From Helichrysum umbraculigerum (taxonomy: Eukaryota > Streptophyta > Magnoliopsida > Asterales > Asteraceae): a stretch of DNA of 64,000 nucleotides. The notes below the pieces were generated by a model. That model ran no database searches. It was not told the origin of the DNA and saw only the letters and a program-made list of their open reading frames with translations. A program made the position numbers and the translations under genes. Shown piece after piece: positions 13,359-25,272 of this stretch (within the stretch, counting starts at the first letter, position 1; the number at the start of each line of letters is the position of its first letter). The stretch covers positions 71,839,559 through 71,903,558 of the forward strand of contig CATIUR010000001.1 of assembly GCA_949592205.1 (NCBI GenBank), written 5' to 3'.

Positions 13359-15738
13359 TGATGTGACTCAAAAAGTCATGTTTTTAAGTACTTATTTCCG
13401 CACTTTTTGGACTATTCTCTGGTGAAAACATTTCAAAACAATCATTTATCATCAAAAATCACCAAGGTAGTCTAAATACGGGCGTTGCTACAAAAATCAG
13501 CTAAAACACCCAATTTACACGCAAACCGAGGCAAAAATAATCACCTTAAATATTCCATTCTTGATTATCTTATCAAATTAGATCTTAATGCATATTTTAT
13601 GATTCAATAGGAAAATCCAAGATCGGAGGTGAAAGAATCAAGAAAAACGGGTAAAGAATGAAGAAGATGTACAGCCTGAAAGCCCGCCGATCGTCATCCG
13701 GAACACGCAAAAGTCAAACACCTCCAAATTTTCAAAACTTAGTGTCATTAGAAGCGTAACGGAAAAACGAATCCAACGACGCTAGAATCAAGCAAAACGG
13801 ACTCCAAACGAAGAAGATACGGACGAACCAAGCAACCGAGAAGTTAACGGAGGCCAAATGGAGCACCAACCCCCCCCCCCCCTGGCACTAGGTACCGTAT
13901 ATGGTACCCTAGGTTCCGTATACGGGGGGTGTTTGCCTTTTGAGGTGTCATTTGCCCCCTGGTCCGCTTGCCCCGTATGCTGCTTTGATGCTTGTACTTG
14001 ATACTTCAAGACTTATACCTCTTGCCTAAGGCTTCTCCTATCAATACCAAGCTTCAAATCTCATTTCAACACACCATTCTTCACATTTCATTTTCATATT
14101 TTCATTCTTTCTCTAGCACTTCTCTAAGGAGTTAGAGGAAAATTAGCTTTGTAGTTAATATAGTTAGTTTCTCTCTCTAGTTTCTCTCTCTAGAGAACTA
14201 GAGATATATAAGTTAGCGGTTAGAGCTAGAGGAAAGTTTTAATTGGGTAATCAAGCTGTAGCAAGGTTATTCAAGTTAGACTGTTGTAATCCTCAGTATT
14301 ACTCTTCTAATCTGGTGATATTATCTTATTCTCTTACTGTTATAATGTTTACTTTGCATATTATTTCAGTACGATCTATGATTATTGCCATGCTGATTAG
14401 CTAGATTAATATGTGATTGTTGAAATGTAGATATTAGGATTAGGGATGATGTTTAATTAATATATCTTATATATGATCTGTATTTGTTATGCTGTATACA
14501 TGTTTAGACTTATCCTGGATGTAGACTTAATTAATCACCCTTTCTGGTCTCTCACGTGACTGTTGCTTTAGGATAGGATCTGATCAACCCTAACTAAGAA
14601 TACACAGTTATCTCCTGTTTGTATGAAACTGTGGGATCGTCGTAATACGACAGAATACTTGGTATAGCGTTGGAAATACCACTGGTAGAGTACAAATACG
14701 TGGAAGCCAAGGGAATGCCGGTGGTCTATCTCACCGTGGATTACCTGGAAGCAACCCTTCCAGACACGGGTCTAGGTTTTGTTAAGCCGTGAAAATGCTA
14801 TAGTACACCTTTAAACTACCTCTGGTTATAAAGCCGTGTAAAGATACATTAGGTCTTTAAAACACCGTAGATATACCTAGGGTTAGAGTACTGTGGAAAA
14901 TAAGGACACTATACACTGTACACATGCCTAGGGATGAACGACCGATGGCAAAGGAGGGTCTAATCCATGACGGAAGTATTAGAGCTTAATCAGATAAAAC
15001 ATGAGTTAGGAAATGAAAGCAAGGATGCCGGCTGTGTTCCCAGATGCTTAAAACCCCTAAACTCTACTTAACCGATAGTTTAACTTATTCGGCATATAAC
15101 CAGTATTACTCTGTTAAAATTGGATAGACATAGGTGTTAAGAAAAGTCAGTGTTGTGGACTGTCTCCTTATTCCTTAACCCCATTCAGAGGGTCACTTGG
15201 TCTCCGAAAGAGACGGTGAGGTGGGTGTGAAGACAGTCCCATCTGACCAGAATCAGGATAGCCTAGGATTCAGTGACATATGCTTTAGGGTAACACCTAG
15301 AAGTAGGGTCCTAGTGTTTACACCGACCGTTTAGAAGATCTTAGCTAGAGTAATCACCTATCATCAATATAATGAATATCATCCCGAAACCCTAATCGTC
15401 GAAGTTTCAGCAATCACTCTCTACCTGCTGCTTATATTCTCGTTTACTTTTCTGCACTTTATTTGTCTTTAGATTAGATTAATTAAACCAAAACCATACC
15501 TACCTTGTTCTAAACCTATCCTATTGTCAAGTTATCTTTGGTAGGTTCCAATTCAATTCAATTCGTTCCGATTTTGGACGACACTCAAGTTATACTTGCC
15601 GCCTTACCCACAAGGTAGGTAGCTTGCATAGTTTGAGCCCAGCAAAATATAAATTTTAAAACTTCACTGTTCGCGCATCTCGGTTGCCGTCGGACCAACG
15701 ACGTGGGTAAAACCCGAATGACCGCTGGGATCACGACA
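13359..15738 (+). repeat. Element A, 3' LTR
   Basis: Starts TGATGTGACTC and ends with CACGACA, a decayed form of the CACATCA end in element B. It is clearly homologous to B's 3' LTR but visibly more diverged than the 650 bases that follow. The TATA-like TATCAATA at 14039-14046 corresponds to TATAAATA in B and is probably weakened. A 13-base C run lies at 13870-13882. It contains one unit (near 14650) of the repeat that is tandem in B's LTR (GTATAGCGTTGGAAA...GGAGTACAAATACGTGGAAGCC). Confidence 0.7.
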
Positions 15739-16388
15739 GTGTTAAAATAATGTCAGTGGATAAATCGTGGACTGTCGCCTTATTCCTGCACCCCATCTGG
15801 AGGGTCACTTGATCTCGTCACAAGAGATGGTGAGGGAGGTTTCAAGGCAGTCCGATCTGACCATACTCTCGATAGCCTAGTACTCAGTGACATACTGATC
15901 GGTTAACCTGATCAGTAGGGTGCTAGTGTTTACACTACAAGATATCTACGTGAAAGCAAGACACAAATCTTTAAAAGACGCTTTCAAACTAAAACATCAT
16001 CATAGCTATCCTAAGTCATGGTGAACCACGTCTTCGTTATCCTTAAGTGTTATATATGCTAGTCTCCCTTTAGTTTTATATTTTATTAGTTTAGTAGTTT
16101 AATTAGATAAAAATCCAAAAACCAACACCCTTCCAGTTATAAAAACCCTAGCTTAAATACCAACTTATCATAACTAGATCTGTCTCAATTCTGCCGTCGT
16201 GAGGAACGACCCTGAATCATTCTTACCGCTTACTCATATCAGGTTATCATACCAGTTCCAGTAGGTAGTACGGAGGATTAGGCTCCCCCCGACTATTACA
16301 AATTTTAAAACTACCACACCGGTGTTGCTGCCGGCGGAAGGTCCAACGACAGGACGTAATTCCTAAACCGACCTCTGGTGGCACATCA
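15739..16388 (+). repeat. Element B, truncated 5' LTR (last 650 bp)
   Basis: Aligns end to end with 57445-58094, the same 650 bases at the end of the 3' LTR, with only a few differences, and ends GGTGGCACATCA. The first two kilobases of this LTR are missing; element A's LTR ends immediately to the left. Recombination or a deletion joining two related LTRs would explain this. Confidence 0.85.
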
Positions 16389-16394
16389 AGTTTT

Positions 16395-16412
16395 TGGCGC
16401 CGCTGCCGGGGA
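16395..16412 (+). promoter_or_regulatory. Primer-binding site (tRNA-Asp), element B
   Basis: TGGCGCCGCTGCCGGGGA lies six bases after the LTR end. It matches the complement of the plant tRNA-Asp 3' end with one mismatch, as used by Athila-type elements. Confidence 0.9.
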
Positions 16413-16629
16413 CGGTAGTACAATTCGGAGCCTGTTTAGATAAATTAGTCTTTAAGCGATCCTTTTGACTTGGATTCAGCATCCCTGTCAGAAGTTATTT
16501 GTGCCGTAGATTAGCGTAGTTAGATTAGATTACCTTAGCTTAGCGTAGTTTAGGTTAATTTCCCTTCTCAACCCAACTTTAATTCTTAAACCTTCTTCGT
16601 GTGCTGTGTTTTTCTGAAAACTTGGGCAA

Positions 16630-17967
16630 ATGGCAACTCAACAGCAACTAATAGATCAAATTGAAAGTCTTGCTAAATCAATCCAGGATAGATGTAGGGG
16701 TAATGCCCATGTAGATAATGAATGTCAAAGGAATAGTATGATTTATTCGGATAACATAGGGTACTCAAATCCTCAATTACAATATCATTATAACCCTTAT
16801 GCTTTCCAAACACATCAATACCAGCCTTACTATCCTGAACCATTCAGAGTCTACCCACAACCATCTTACCCTGTATACGAACCACAACCATACGGGAGTT
16901 CTAACTTGAGAGATATGCCCATAGCTTATCTCAGCAGCAATGCTACTATTTCTCCCTCTTACAACCCACTTGAACAATTATTAAAAGAAATGGATGATAT
17001 GTTTAAAAGAAGCATTGATAGGCTACAAACACCAGTCCAAGTGAGTAGTAATGGAATTAGGGATCAAGTTACAAAAGACAATTGGCTACAGGAAGATGAT
17101 AGGCACTCACACACTACATCTACTACAACACTTGACACAGACTTTCATTCTCATGAGCCCGGTTGCAAAAATCCTTCAAAGCCTTTACCTACCCAATCTT
17201 CTAAATCCTCACTTCCACCCATTCTCAACCTATCTACGTTCGAGACCGATGAGGAGTTCATTCTAGAGGAGCTTTCCAAGTCATTGCAACTTGAAATTCT
17301 TGGCCGAAGTAACGAGGATGACGAGGTAGACGAATAGATAGAGATAGATAGCCCGGTGATGGAGATTTACATAGAAGACCCAGCTTCAGAAGGACCGGAG
17401 GAATACTCACCAACTCTTAGAAGTGATCTCATTCCAATCCAAACCGAAGTGGTTGACAACATTCCGCAACAAGTTGTGGTTGACACTGTCCCACTTATCA
17501 TTCCGAATGAATCACCCCCTGATCTAGTTGAACCTTCAAATGCCATAGAACCTGTCACCCAAGTAGTCAATGAGAATGTTGCTACAAGATTGGAGACAAA
17601 AACGGATACTGTCCCACCTCCATGCCCAAAGTACAACACTATAATTGACCAAAAGACCATAGGAAGCAAGGTGGGTTCTGCATCATGGTTTCCCTTCAAA
17701 CCATCTCTCCACCATATAATGTCTTATACACCATTGAGAGATGAGGATTCCTTCGACCAACCCATTCTGACAATCCAACCCAAGGAGGTGCTAGAAGTTG
17801 AGAGATTTGCGATACCTCCGCTAGAACAACTCCCTCACTTCGAACCATATCCTTATATTGGACATACCCTGCCTTTAATCTGCTTTAACCTTTTAGGTAT
17901 GTACCAATATTACCACTTGTGTCTACTGATAGATGCAAGGAAACCCCTAGGATTGCCTAAGAAATAA
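16630..17967 (+). pseudogene. Gag-position ORF of element B, one in-frame TAG
   Basis: A single frame from ATG at 16630 to TAA at 17965-17967 (446 codons with stops), interrupted only by TAG at 17335-17337. The first part (235 aa) opens with a short helical segment, then a Tyr/Gln/Pro-rich low-complexity region (roughly residues 45-95), a helix, and a Ser/Thr-rich stretch ending in an acidic tail. The second part is acidic and Pro/Val-rich. I see no CCHC knuckle or protease. It occupies the gag position, 218 bases after the primer site, but I do not recognise the family. The base after TAG does not fit the known CARYYA readthrough context, so simple decay (CAG or CAA to TAG/TAA type change) is more likely than programmed readthrough. 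Confidence 0.5.
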
Positions 17968-19292
17968 TGTTAGAGTCAAGCTAGAGACTCGAACAAAAAC
18001 AAGCGCTTCTCGGGAGGCAACCCGTGTCTAACATAGTTTCGGTAATAGTAGTTAATTAGTATTCTAACCAAATAAGTAGAAAATGATCCCTAAAATGAAT
18101 GTTCCAAGTTTTCTATTTTATGAACAAAATGGATGGTTTGCAAAAATTACTTCATTAAAAGTCAAATTTTTGTCAAACCTTAATACTTCATACTCCCAGT
18201 CGTTTGAACTTTATTGCAACATCCATTTTTTGCCATTTTCTAAAGTTCTTAATATCCCTCTCACTCACAAACATGGAAACCTACTAGGAATTAGGAGCCT
18301 TAGTCATTTTAAATACCCACTGACATGTTTCGAGCATTTGAGGTACTTACGTATATTATTGTGAACATACATGAGATATTAATGCTTAATCTGATAACAT
18401 GATTTGTATGTCAATATGTGTATTATGCTCGAACTCGTTTAAAAATATGTGCTTTGGATATCTCTATACTTGGCTACCTGATTCAACTGATAATATTGGT
18501 ATTTCCATATCTGCTATTTGTGCTATGGTGAATTTATAGGCTACTAACACTTTTAGTGTGAGATTAGACTCTAAGTCATACATTGGTTTGTTTCATCTAC
18601 AAAGCACTTACTTTGATAGGTTCTTACAAATAAACCAGTGAATCTATGATTTGGGGAATAATCACTTGTTTGTTAGATCACGTTTGTTTGTTCTATTTGT
18701 ACAAATGCCAAACAGACAGGGACTGACGCCTATGGATAAAAAATCTTTGAGGATAATGGAAAGACGACAAGAGGGGCTTACAGTTCATTGAGTATGGAAA
18801 TCTTTGGAGCATTGCTTTGCAGGGGATAAGAGATGACACTTCTAGACACGAAGATGATTTCTAGTTGTCTATGACTAGTTCATTAAGTTAATCAGCTTAA
18901 TACTCATCATATGCGCCCACAAATTCCAAATCCTATAGCTAAACCTTACCGCATAATGGAACCCGAAACCATCACTACCATCCACATCACCATACCCACC
19001 CCACATTCACCCATCCATCCACCCTTTCGCACATACAACCATCACCATCAGGGACCATTCATATGAAGGAATAGATACGGGATTAAATTGGAAACTGAAG
19101 ATCTCAGCCAATAAAAGAACAACATTAGATTCATTACATCAGTTTGTCGGTGAAAATCTAGGGTTATCAAACATTTGGTGCTTCTTGGCTGATCCTGCTT
19201 GTGTTGGAGGGCGGCATCACTTCACATTATTTTCTACAATCTATCCTTTTCGTCTTAGTTATTTTCGAGAGAAGTTGGTGATTTGAGTGGAT
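17968..19292 (+). other. Non-coding spacer of element B
   Basis: Follows the ORF. It carries GGGAGGCAACCCG near 18013, the counterpart of the motif near 827 in A. Short frames (for example 18083-18364) show no recognisable protein. The ATHILA ORF-1-like frame present in A is not found here. Confidence 0.5.
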
Positions 19293-21407
19293 GTTGAATG
19301 ACAAATAGGATCCAAGAGATGACAAGCATTCAAGGAAGAAACCATGGAGTCAAAGGCAGACAAACAAGCTCATACACCTGCGGACCATGGAACTTACATA
19401 CATCTCTGAAGGAAGGAGCGTGGTCTATCTTCTCTCGAAACTCGCATGTGCCAATGATCTTCAAAGACTTAAGTGTGGGATTTCATCCCACATTACATAC
19501 ACTTAGCAAGAATTGTTTCCAGATATTAAACACTAAAGTGTGGGATTCACTAATAAGAATCTCCACTTACTTTATGGGATGATTCATTGCTAAGTTTGGA
19601 CTCTTGGTACCAACTGCCAGATCAACGCATTTGAAGCTGAGCCGTTCTTCATGCAAGTAGTGGAGAAAGAATCACATCGACTCTTCTCTTCTCAATTTCC
19701 GATCTCAGCTTCATAACGTTAATCGTTATCTGGGGAGTTTCCTAAACCTTCACTCCGTTTCTTGATTTAAATTTTGCTTTGTTAGCCTGTTAATCTAAGA
19801 AGTAATCTATACTATATCCTAAAGCTTATCACTAAGTGTGGGATTCCAGCCCATTACATACACTTGAGTAAAATTTCTATATGTTCAAACTCTAAGTGTG
19901 GGATTATACTTTACAGTACAATCTCAACTCAAGAGAACATTAGGGACAACGTTCCTCTAAGTGTGGGATAGCAGGTATAGAATACCTTGGATTGGATGTT
20001 TACAAATTTTTATGTCAGAATAGCTCAACTCAGAAAACGTTCCTCAAAATTTTCAAAATTTTTAACAAAACTAATAAGGTACGGGCCAAATCGTTCGATT
20101 AGCTCTGCTATTTTTGAGTTATAATATCTTTCAAGAGGAACCATTTCTAATATGAGTCAGTTATTCAGGAATATTAGGGAAATTAAGGTAGAAATTTCTT
20201 AAATAAGTAGTGATAATCTAAAAGGAGCATGGCTAGGTACATACAAACCATATTTGCAGTGAGGTTTTGAGCCTTGTTCATTTCTTGTGTGTACCGATGC
20301 TAGTATCTCTTAATTAAAACTTGTTCCTAACATACGTTTCGAGACCACATTGGTGAGTACCGTACGCAGTATAGGTGCAATTAGATGATCTCGACATTCC
20401 TTAGGATTTAACCCATTTTTACATATATTTTCAAGCCCAAAACCCTTCCGATACTCATTTTTAGTATCGATGATCCGCCTAGAAAACCCTGTTGAGCCTA
20501 AACCTTTCGTTTCTTCAAAACCCTACATTTTTAACCCACTTATCCAAAACTTCCCAACAACTTATCTTGGAATTTCTGAGGATTATGAAAAACATCTTGA
20601 AAAATATTCTTCTGAATTGATCTACTCCTTTGTATTCACCAAAATTGAAGAAAATCAAAGGTGCCAAAAATTGGCACCAAAGAAAAGACTCGAAGAAGTC
20701 CGTGATAAGAAAGAAAAGATTTCCGAAAGAAAAGAAAAATATCCTTGGAAATTCTCTGGCAAAGAAGTTCTGAAGAAAGAAAAAGAAAATAAAAAGCAGA
20801 AAAAGAAAGAAAAGAAAAGAAAAAAAAATAAAGCTAAGTGCTTCAAAGTATCAATCGTTCAAAGAAAGATCCGATGAAATACGAGTAGCTATCTCCTCCG
20901 TTCTATAATAAGTTTTTCATGATTCTTAGGATGCCTAAGATAAGCAACCCTTTCAACCAAAAATCACCACTGTCCATAACCCTTAACCCTCAAAAACATT
21001 ACAACCCACTTGAATGTCTTGGGATAATTAGCGCCGTCCTCTTCCTAAGTGGTGGAGATCCGATTCTCGACCAAGCTTATGATGATGAGTGCTGCATGAC
21101 TGGCTATTTGAGCGATTTCAATTGTGCTAGAATGATAGGAAACCCGATACACTATGAGTGAATTGAGTGACCACCTTTAGTGAGATCGCCTAGTCATGTA
21201 TACTCCAAGATCACGAGATTTGGAAAGTATGCCTGGGAAAGTCAGTTCTTACTTCTGAAAAGATCATCTTAACTTTCCCTGTGTTCTCTAAATAATTTTC
21301 CCATATGACAAACTGGTGACTTCTTGAAAATGTTTTAACTCACCCAACTATTATAAAAATGTTTTCACTGGACATAACTTAGTTGTTGCTTGAGGACAAG
21401 CAACTTC
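19293..21407 (+). repeat. 3' region of B with repeated polypurine-like motif
   Basis: Collinear with 3575-4634 plus 12291-13358 of A. Contains (T/A)AAGTGTGGGAT at 19470, 19535, 19833, 19893 and 19958, before the copy at the LTR itself (21408). The empty target site of element L (ACATT, 20347-20351) is here. Confidence 0.7.
20470..20877 (+). CDS. Lysine-rich ORF, doubtful
   Basis: 135 codons starting ATG at 20470. The C-terminal third is almost only Lys/Glu and is encoded by an A-rich stretch of GAAAAG-type repeats. The counterpart in A is broken by a stop and indels, so the frame is not conserved between two related copies. Most likely a chance ORF in the element's 3' untranslated region; a basic accessory protein cannot be excluded. 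Confidence 0.2.
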   Translation: MIRLENPVEPKPFVSSKPYIFNPLIQNFPTTYLGISEDYEKHLEKYSSELIYSFVFTKIEENQRCQKLAPKKRLEEVRDKKEKISERKEKYPWKFSGKEVLKKEKENKKQKKKEKKRKKNKAKCFKVSIVQRKIR

Positions 21408-21422
21408 TAAGTGTGGGATACT
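21408..21422 (+). promoter_or_regulatory. Polypurine tract, element B
   Basis: TAAGTGTGGGATACT immediately precedes the 3' LTR start at 21423. Confidence 0.75.
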
Positions 21423-22038
21423 TGATGTGATCTAAAAAGTCATGTTTTTAAGTACATATTTCTGCACTTTTTGGACTATCATTTGGTGAAAAAATTTCCA
21501 AACCATCATTATTTACTAAGAATCACCAAGGTAGACTAAATATAGACATTGCTGCAAAAATCAGTTAAAACGTCCAAATAACACGCAAACCGAGGCAAAA
21601 CTATCACCTTAAATATTCCCTTCTTGATTTTCTTATGTAATTAGATCTTAATTCATATTTTATGATTCCATAGGAAAATACAAGACCGGAGCTGAAAGAA
21701 TCAGAAGAAACGGACGAAGAACGGAGAAGATGTGCAGTCTGGAAGCCCGCCGATCGTCATCCGGAACATGCAAAAGTCAAACACTTCCAAATTTGGCAAA
21801 CTTAGTGTCATTAGAAGCGTAACGTAAAAACGAAGCCAACGGCGCAAGAATCAAGCAAAACGGACTCCAAACGAAGAAGATACGGACGAACCAAGCAACC
21901 GAGAAGTCAACGGAGGCCAAATGGAGCACCAACCCCCTCCTCCCTTGGCACTAGGTACCGTATACGGTACCCTAGGTTCCGTATAAGGCCCTTTGGGTGC
22001 CGTATACGGGGGGGTGTTTGCCTTGTGAGGTGCCGTTT
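21423..22038 (+). repeat. Element B, 3' LTR, left part
   Basis: Starts TGATGTGATCT. It is interrupted by element C, whose 5-bp duplication CGTTT occupies 22034-22038. The LTR continues at 56030. Confidence 0.9.
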
Positions 22039-22088
22039 TGTAACACCCTCAAATTTCGGGTTGCGGAAGCGGTCGGGTGGGGTGTTAC
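22039..22088 (-). promoter_or_regulatory. U5-end stem-loop, element C
   Basis: TGTAACACCC (22039-22048) pairs with GGGTGTTAC (22080-22088). The loop holds GCGGAAGC (22063-22070). The same design is in D, F and, with a wider loop, E. In the 5' LTR it lies directly next to the primer site. Confidence 0.6.
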
Positions 22089-22529
22089 CAAATTAAATAT
22101 CACAGCATAAGATATATATAATGAACGACTCTAAATGAGACGTTTAAAATTAGTTATTACATTTCCGAAATAAAAGTTTAAATAGTTGCGAGATTGTAGT
22201 AAATTTCAAATACATAATTTGAAAATACAAAGTAAATGCAGAGTGGTCCCAATGTTTGAAAATATGCGACTCGAGCTAGCCAAATCTTGTAGAAATCCTA
22301 ATCCTGCTGGGCACCTGAGAACACATGCTAAAACGAGTCAGCTATAAAGCTGGTGAGTTCATAGGATGGTTAGTTGAAAACATAAAGTATAAAACCTTGT
22401 ATGTTTAGAAAAATAGTCCAGAATCCACTATTCTGCTTTGTATTAAGTTGAAGTTGTAATCACCAATGTGTATACATTTCACTAGGTATTTCCTACCCTA
22501 AAAGTGGCGGTGTGTACCTAAGTACGTAA

Positions 22530-22985
22530 GGAATGAGGCATACCATGCCTAGATACCTATCAGGTATAGTGAGTCTACAATGGTGAGGCAATACATGCCT
22601 AAATACTATCAAGTGTATGACTGCGTCATATCGAGGGTGTGGCAATCCATGCCTAGATACCTATCTGGTATAAGTGAAATAAACAAATGCAAGGCAAAAC
22701 CTGCCTGAGTATAGTCCAAGTAAATGTATGACCACATCATATGATGTTGAGTAATAATCGGCATGCCTACCTGGCATGTAGTGTTGCCTCCGGCAACGTA
22801 AATTAAGCCAACGATCTCGAGTATAAGCTCGTCGATCCGTTGCTGAGTATGAGTAACCGTGCAGCCCCGTAGAACTACGATAGTGTATTTAATCAAATAC
22901 TGAGCTAACGACCTCGCGTGAAATCTCACCGACCCGTTAACTGTTGTGGATTACGAGCATAAACCCGCCCATCCATAGAGTGTAT
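22530..22985. repeat. Micro-palindrome array in LTR of C
   Basis: Short palindromes with changing arms: AGGCATACCATGCCT (22537), ATACCTATCAGGTAT (22553), GATACCTATCTGGTAT (near 22658), GGCATGCCTACCTGGCATG (22761), TTGCCTCCGGCAA (22784). A copy split by SIRE lies at 28830-29079 and 53556-53720. Confidence 0.6.
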
Positions 22986-23306
22986 CGCTTTACCGCGAAT
23001 ACGTCCTTGTGCCCACTGCAATACCGTGGCATCGTTTTGTGCCCACTTTACCGTGGCATCGTTGTGTGTCCCTTCTGGAACATCGTCCGCATTGCCCGCA
23101 AGCAAAGTATGTAATTGAGCCGGCTGTACAACGACAAGCCCGACTAGTGAAATGTAGAGCTAGCTGTACTACGATAGACCTAGCTAAGTAAATGAGAGCC
23201 AGCCGTACTACAACGCGCCTGACTTGAGTAGTTGTGTTTGTATGTATGTATGCCAATATGCATATGTAAATTGTAAGAAGCACCAAGTGCTTGATATAGT
23301 GTATGA

Positions 23307-23308
<2 letters not shown>

Positions 23309-23375
<67 letters not shown>
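23309..23375. repeat. (TA)n microsatellite
   Basis: About 67 bases of alternating TA in the left LTR of C. The matching run in the right LTR (54080-54143) differs slightly in length. Confidence 0.95.
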
Positions 23376-23381
<6 letters not shown>

Positions 23382-24364
23382 TAAGTCAAATCTACAAACA
23401 CAAGTAACAGTGTATCATGCCACGCATGAAGTAATACATTGTATCTAAATATGTATGTACAATGCTTAGATATAAATTGTAACACATTGAGCCTAAGTAT
23501 GAACAGTCATCACCTAGTTAGTTTGTATTAGTATAAAGATCCTATACTAACGTTTGTCACTACTGAATACTCCTAGTCTCCGCCTAGCAAGTATATTTGA
23601 AGTCCTTGGTTGTTGTTTACTTGGTTACTATTCCTGTTTAGAAGTCCTGGACGGTATGAGCAGTCATAGTCCCGAAAGGGAAACTAATCCTGTAAAAGTC
23701 AAGTCGTTGTCCAGTGTAGGTAGAACTAACCAGTTCTAGTATAAGTGATAGTATTGTCCCATGACAATATGGTCAAGGGATAGTGATAACTTAATCAAGT
23801 CATGTGGTGGTAATTGTTATCCAACAATCTAACAGTGTACGGTTGTAACCTATCTAGGTTAAGTATTGATACTATCTCAAAACAGTATGGTGGGTGTAAT
23901 TCCTAGATATTACACATTCATATTACATGACAGTAATAAAGATAATTGTGAATCATAAAAGATTATTATTATAATTCGAAAACAGTAATTGAGCATGTGT
24001 TTCACCCCGAAAACAGTAAAATAGTTGAAAGAGTGGGGCTATGAAACTCACCTGTGAGTTGTCAGTGATCCTACGATACGCGCGTAGTCTGATGGGTAAC
24101 CTCCTAGTGTCCTAAACACGTGAGGTTCTATTAGTAAGAGACAAATTTGTTTGTCTAAGTGAGTCGTGTAAATATTTATTTGTTGTTCATGTTTGGAAAC
24201 TGGGTACGGGGGTTCGGTGACAGATTTATAATAATAACCTTAACCATTATTATTATACTTTGATTTATCCATTTTGCGTATTAATCGTATCGTATTTGGT
24301 TTGGTTATTGAAAAGTGATTTTTAAACACTTAGAATGTTTTTGGCTTCTGTTTTTGGGTTTTTG

Positions 24365-24640
24365 CGACACTATTTGCGACATAAAAATTTGTCATGTGAC
24401 ACAAGGGTTGTGTCGTATAGAAATGCGACACAAGAACTTAGCGACACAAGGGTTGTGTCGCATAAGCATTCGATGCTGATTTAACAGCGACATAATGATT
24501 GTGTCGCATGGGATTTGCGACATAAGGTACGACACAATGTTGTGTCGCGAAAGGTCCGACATAAGGGGATTCCTACGACACAAAATACGACACAAGAGGT
24601 TTTATGCGACATTACCTGCGACACAAGGCTTGTGTCGCAA
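24365..24640. repeat. GCGACACAA/TTGTGTCGC hairpin cluster, left LTR of C
   Basis: About a dozen GCGACAC- or GCGACATA-type units; several form near-perfect hairpins (for example arms at 24450 and 24463, 24532 and 24540, 24619 and 24631). It lies inside a predicted intron of the LTR leader. The equivalent cluster in D uses different arms (GCGACACT/AGTGTCGC). Confidence 0.8.
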
Positions 24641-25256
24641 AGATGAACAACAGCCCAGAAAGTTGCGACTGTCGCGATTTTCCGATCCAAAACCCAAACC
24701 AAACGCATTTTTAAGCCGTAAAATCTTGTTCTCTTCATTGTTTGGGTTATAACTAAGTTGTGTACACAATATTACATCAAAACATTACACCAAAATGAAT
24801 AAATCTAAAGATTTAGGTATTTTCTTACAAATGCAAATCGGAGCTAAAAGAGGCCGGAAATGATGATGACGCTTTTGTTAATCTTGTTCCTCTCTTGATG
24901 GTGATTCCGAAAATGTAACTTTTGTTGGTTGGTTTGCAAAATCCGAAAATTGGAGAGAATTTGGTGAGAGGGTTTTTGTGTGTGTGAAAATGAAATGGAA
25001 ATGAAAGAATGGGGATTTGGGGATGGTTTTTATCCATTTCCAAATACTCACTTTGTATACTGTGGTCTACAACCACAGTGCAAAATACCCGTGTTTATTT
25101 ACTCGATCAAAATGTAAATTTAATATTTCAAATCTTTAATTTTGTTTATGTTATTTGGTAAATATTTTTAATAAAAATATTTCACTTGAACTTTAAAATG
25201 TAATTATTTAAAGTTTAAAATTGGTGCGAAAATTGACTTTTTGACCGGTTGTTACA

Positions 25257-25272
25257 TTCTCCCCCTGTTAAG
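25257..25272 (-). promoter_or_regulatory. Polypurine tract, element C
   Basis: The minus strand reads CTTAACAGGGGGAGAA right before the 3' LTR, with GGGACGAAATT just upstream as in many plant chromoviruses. Confidence 0.85.

Larger units (their letters stand above)
1..15738 (+). mobile_element. Element A: Athila-like Ty3/gypsy element, left end outside window
   Basis: This is the internal region and 3' LTR of an LTR retrotransposon whose 5' LTR lies left of the window. It holds a decayed ORF (8-671), a long leader with a predicted intron, an ATHILA ORF-1-like reading frame (2492-3343), and a 3' region rich in the motif TAAGTGTGGGAT. A polypurine-like tract leads into an LTR at 13359. The segments from about 3575 to 4634 and 12291 to 13358 are collinear with 19293-21422 of element B. 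Element L (4635-12285) interrupts it. No reverse transcriptase or integrase is visible, so it is either a deleted or a non-autonomous copy. Assignment to the Athila lineage rests on the ORF and on the tRNA-Asp primer site in its sister element B. Confidence 0.75.
22315..24051 (-). other. Predicted LTR-internal intron, element C
   Basis: On the minus strand the donor CACAG|GTGAGTTTC at 24051 and the acceptor TGTTCTCAG|GT at 22315 match donor and acceptor at equivalent places in D (59018-59510) and F (46339-45810). The C intron is longer (1737 versus 493 and 530 bases) because of extra repeat sequence. Splicing is inferred. Confidence 0.5.
22039..25256 (-). repeat. Element C, left LTR (3' LTR in element sense)
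   Basis: TGTAACACCC...TGTTACA. In element sense it shows a plant-like 5' UTR exon ending near 24833 (ATTTG|TAAGAA), a hairpin cluster, a second donor at 24051 (CACAG|GTGAGT), micro-palindromes and a TA microsatellite, then an acceptor at 22315 (TTCTCAG). The intact copy shows what the right LTR looked like before SIRE landed. Confidence 0.95.

Noticed and set aside
13359..16388. One LTR shared by A and B through unequal crossing-over
   Set aside because: The last 650 bases match B's 3' LTR far better than the rest, and an LTR end already occurs at 15738.
16395..16412. tRNA gene fragment
   Set aside because: Only 18 bases match a tRNA 3' end and the position right after an LTR identifies a primer site; no cloverleaf.
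20919..21161. 80-codon frame after the lysine-rich ORF
   Set aside because: The segment is similar in A and B as DNA, but no protein features are seen and A does not keep the full frame.
23180..23485. Long frames on both strands across the TA microsatellite (also 53831-54274)
   Set aside because: Alternating TA is open in several frames; the products are Ile/Tyr repeats inside an LTR.
24365..24640. Regularly spaced repeats as a CRISPR array
   Set aside because: Units are degenerate, palindromic, unevenly spaced and lie in a plant LTR; no unique spacers or cas genes.
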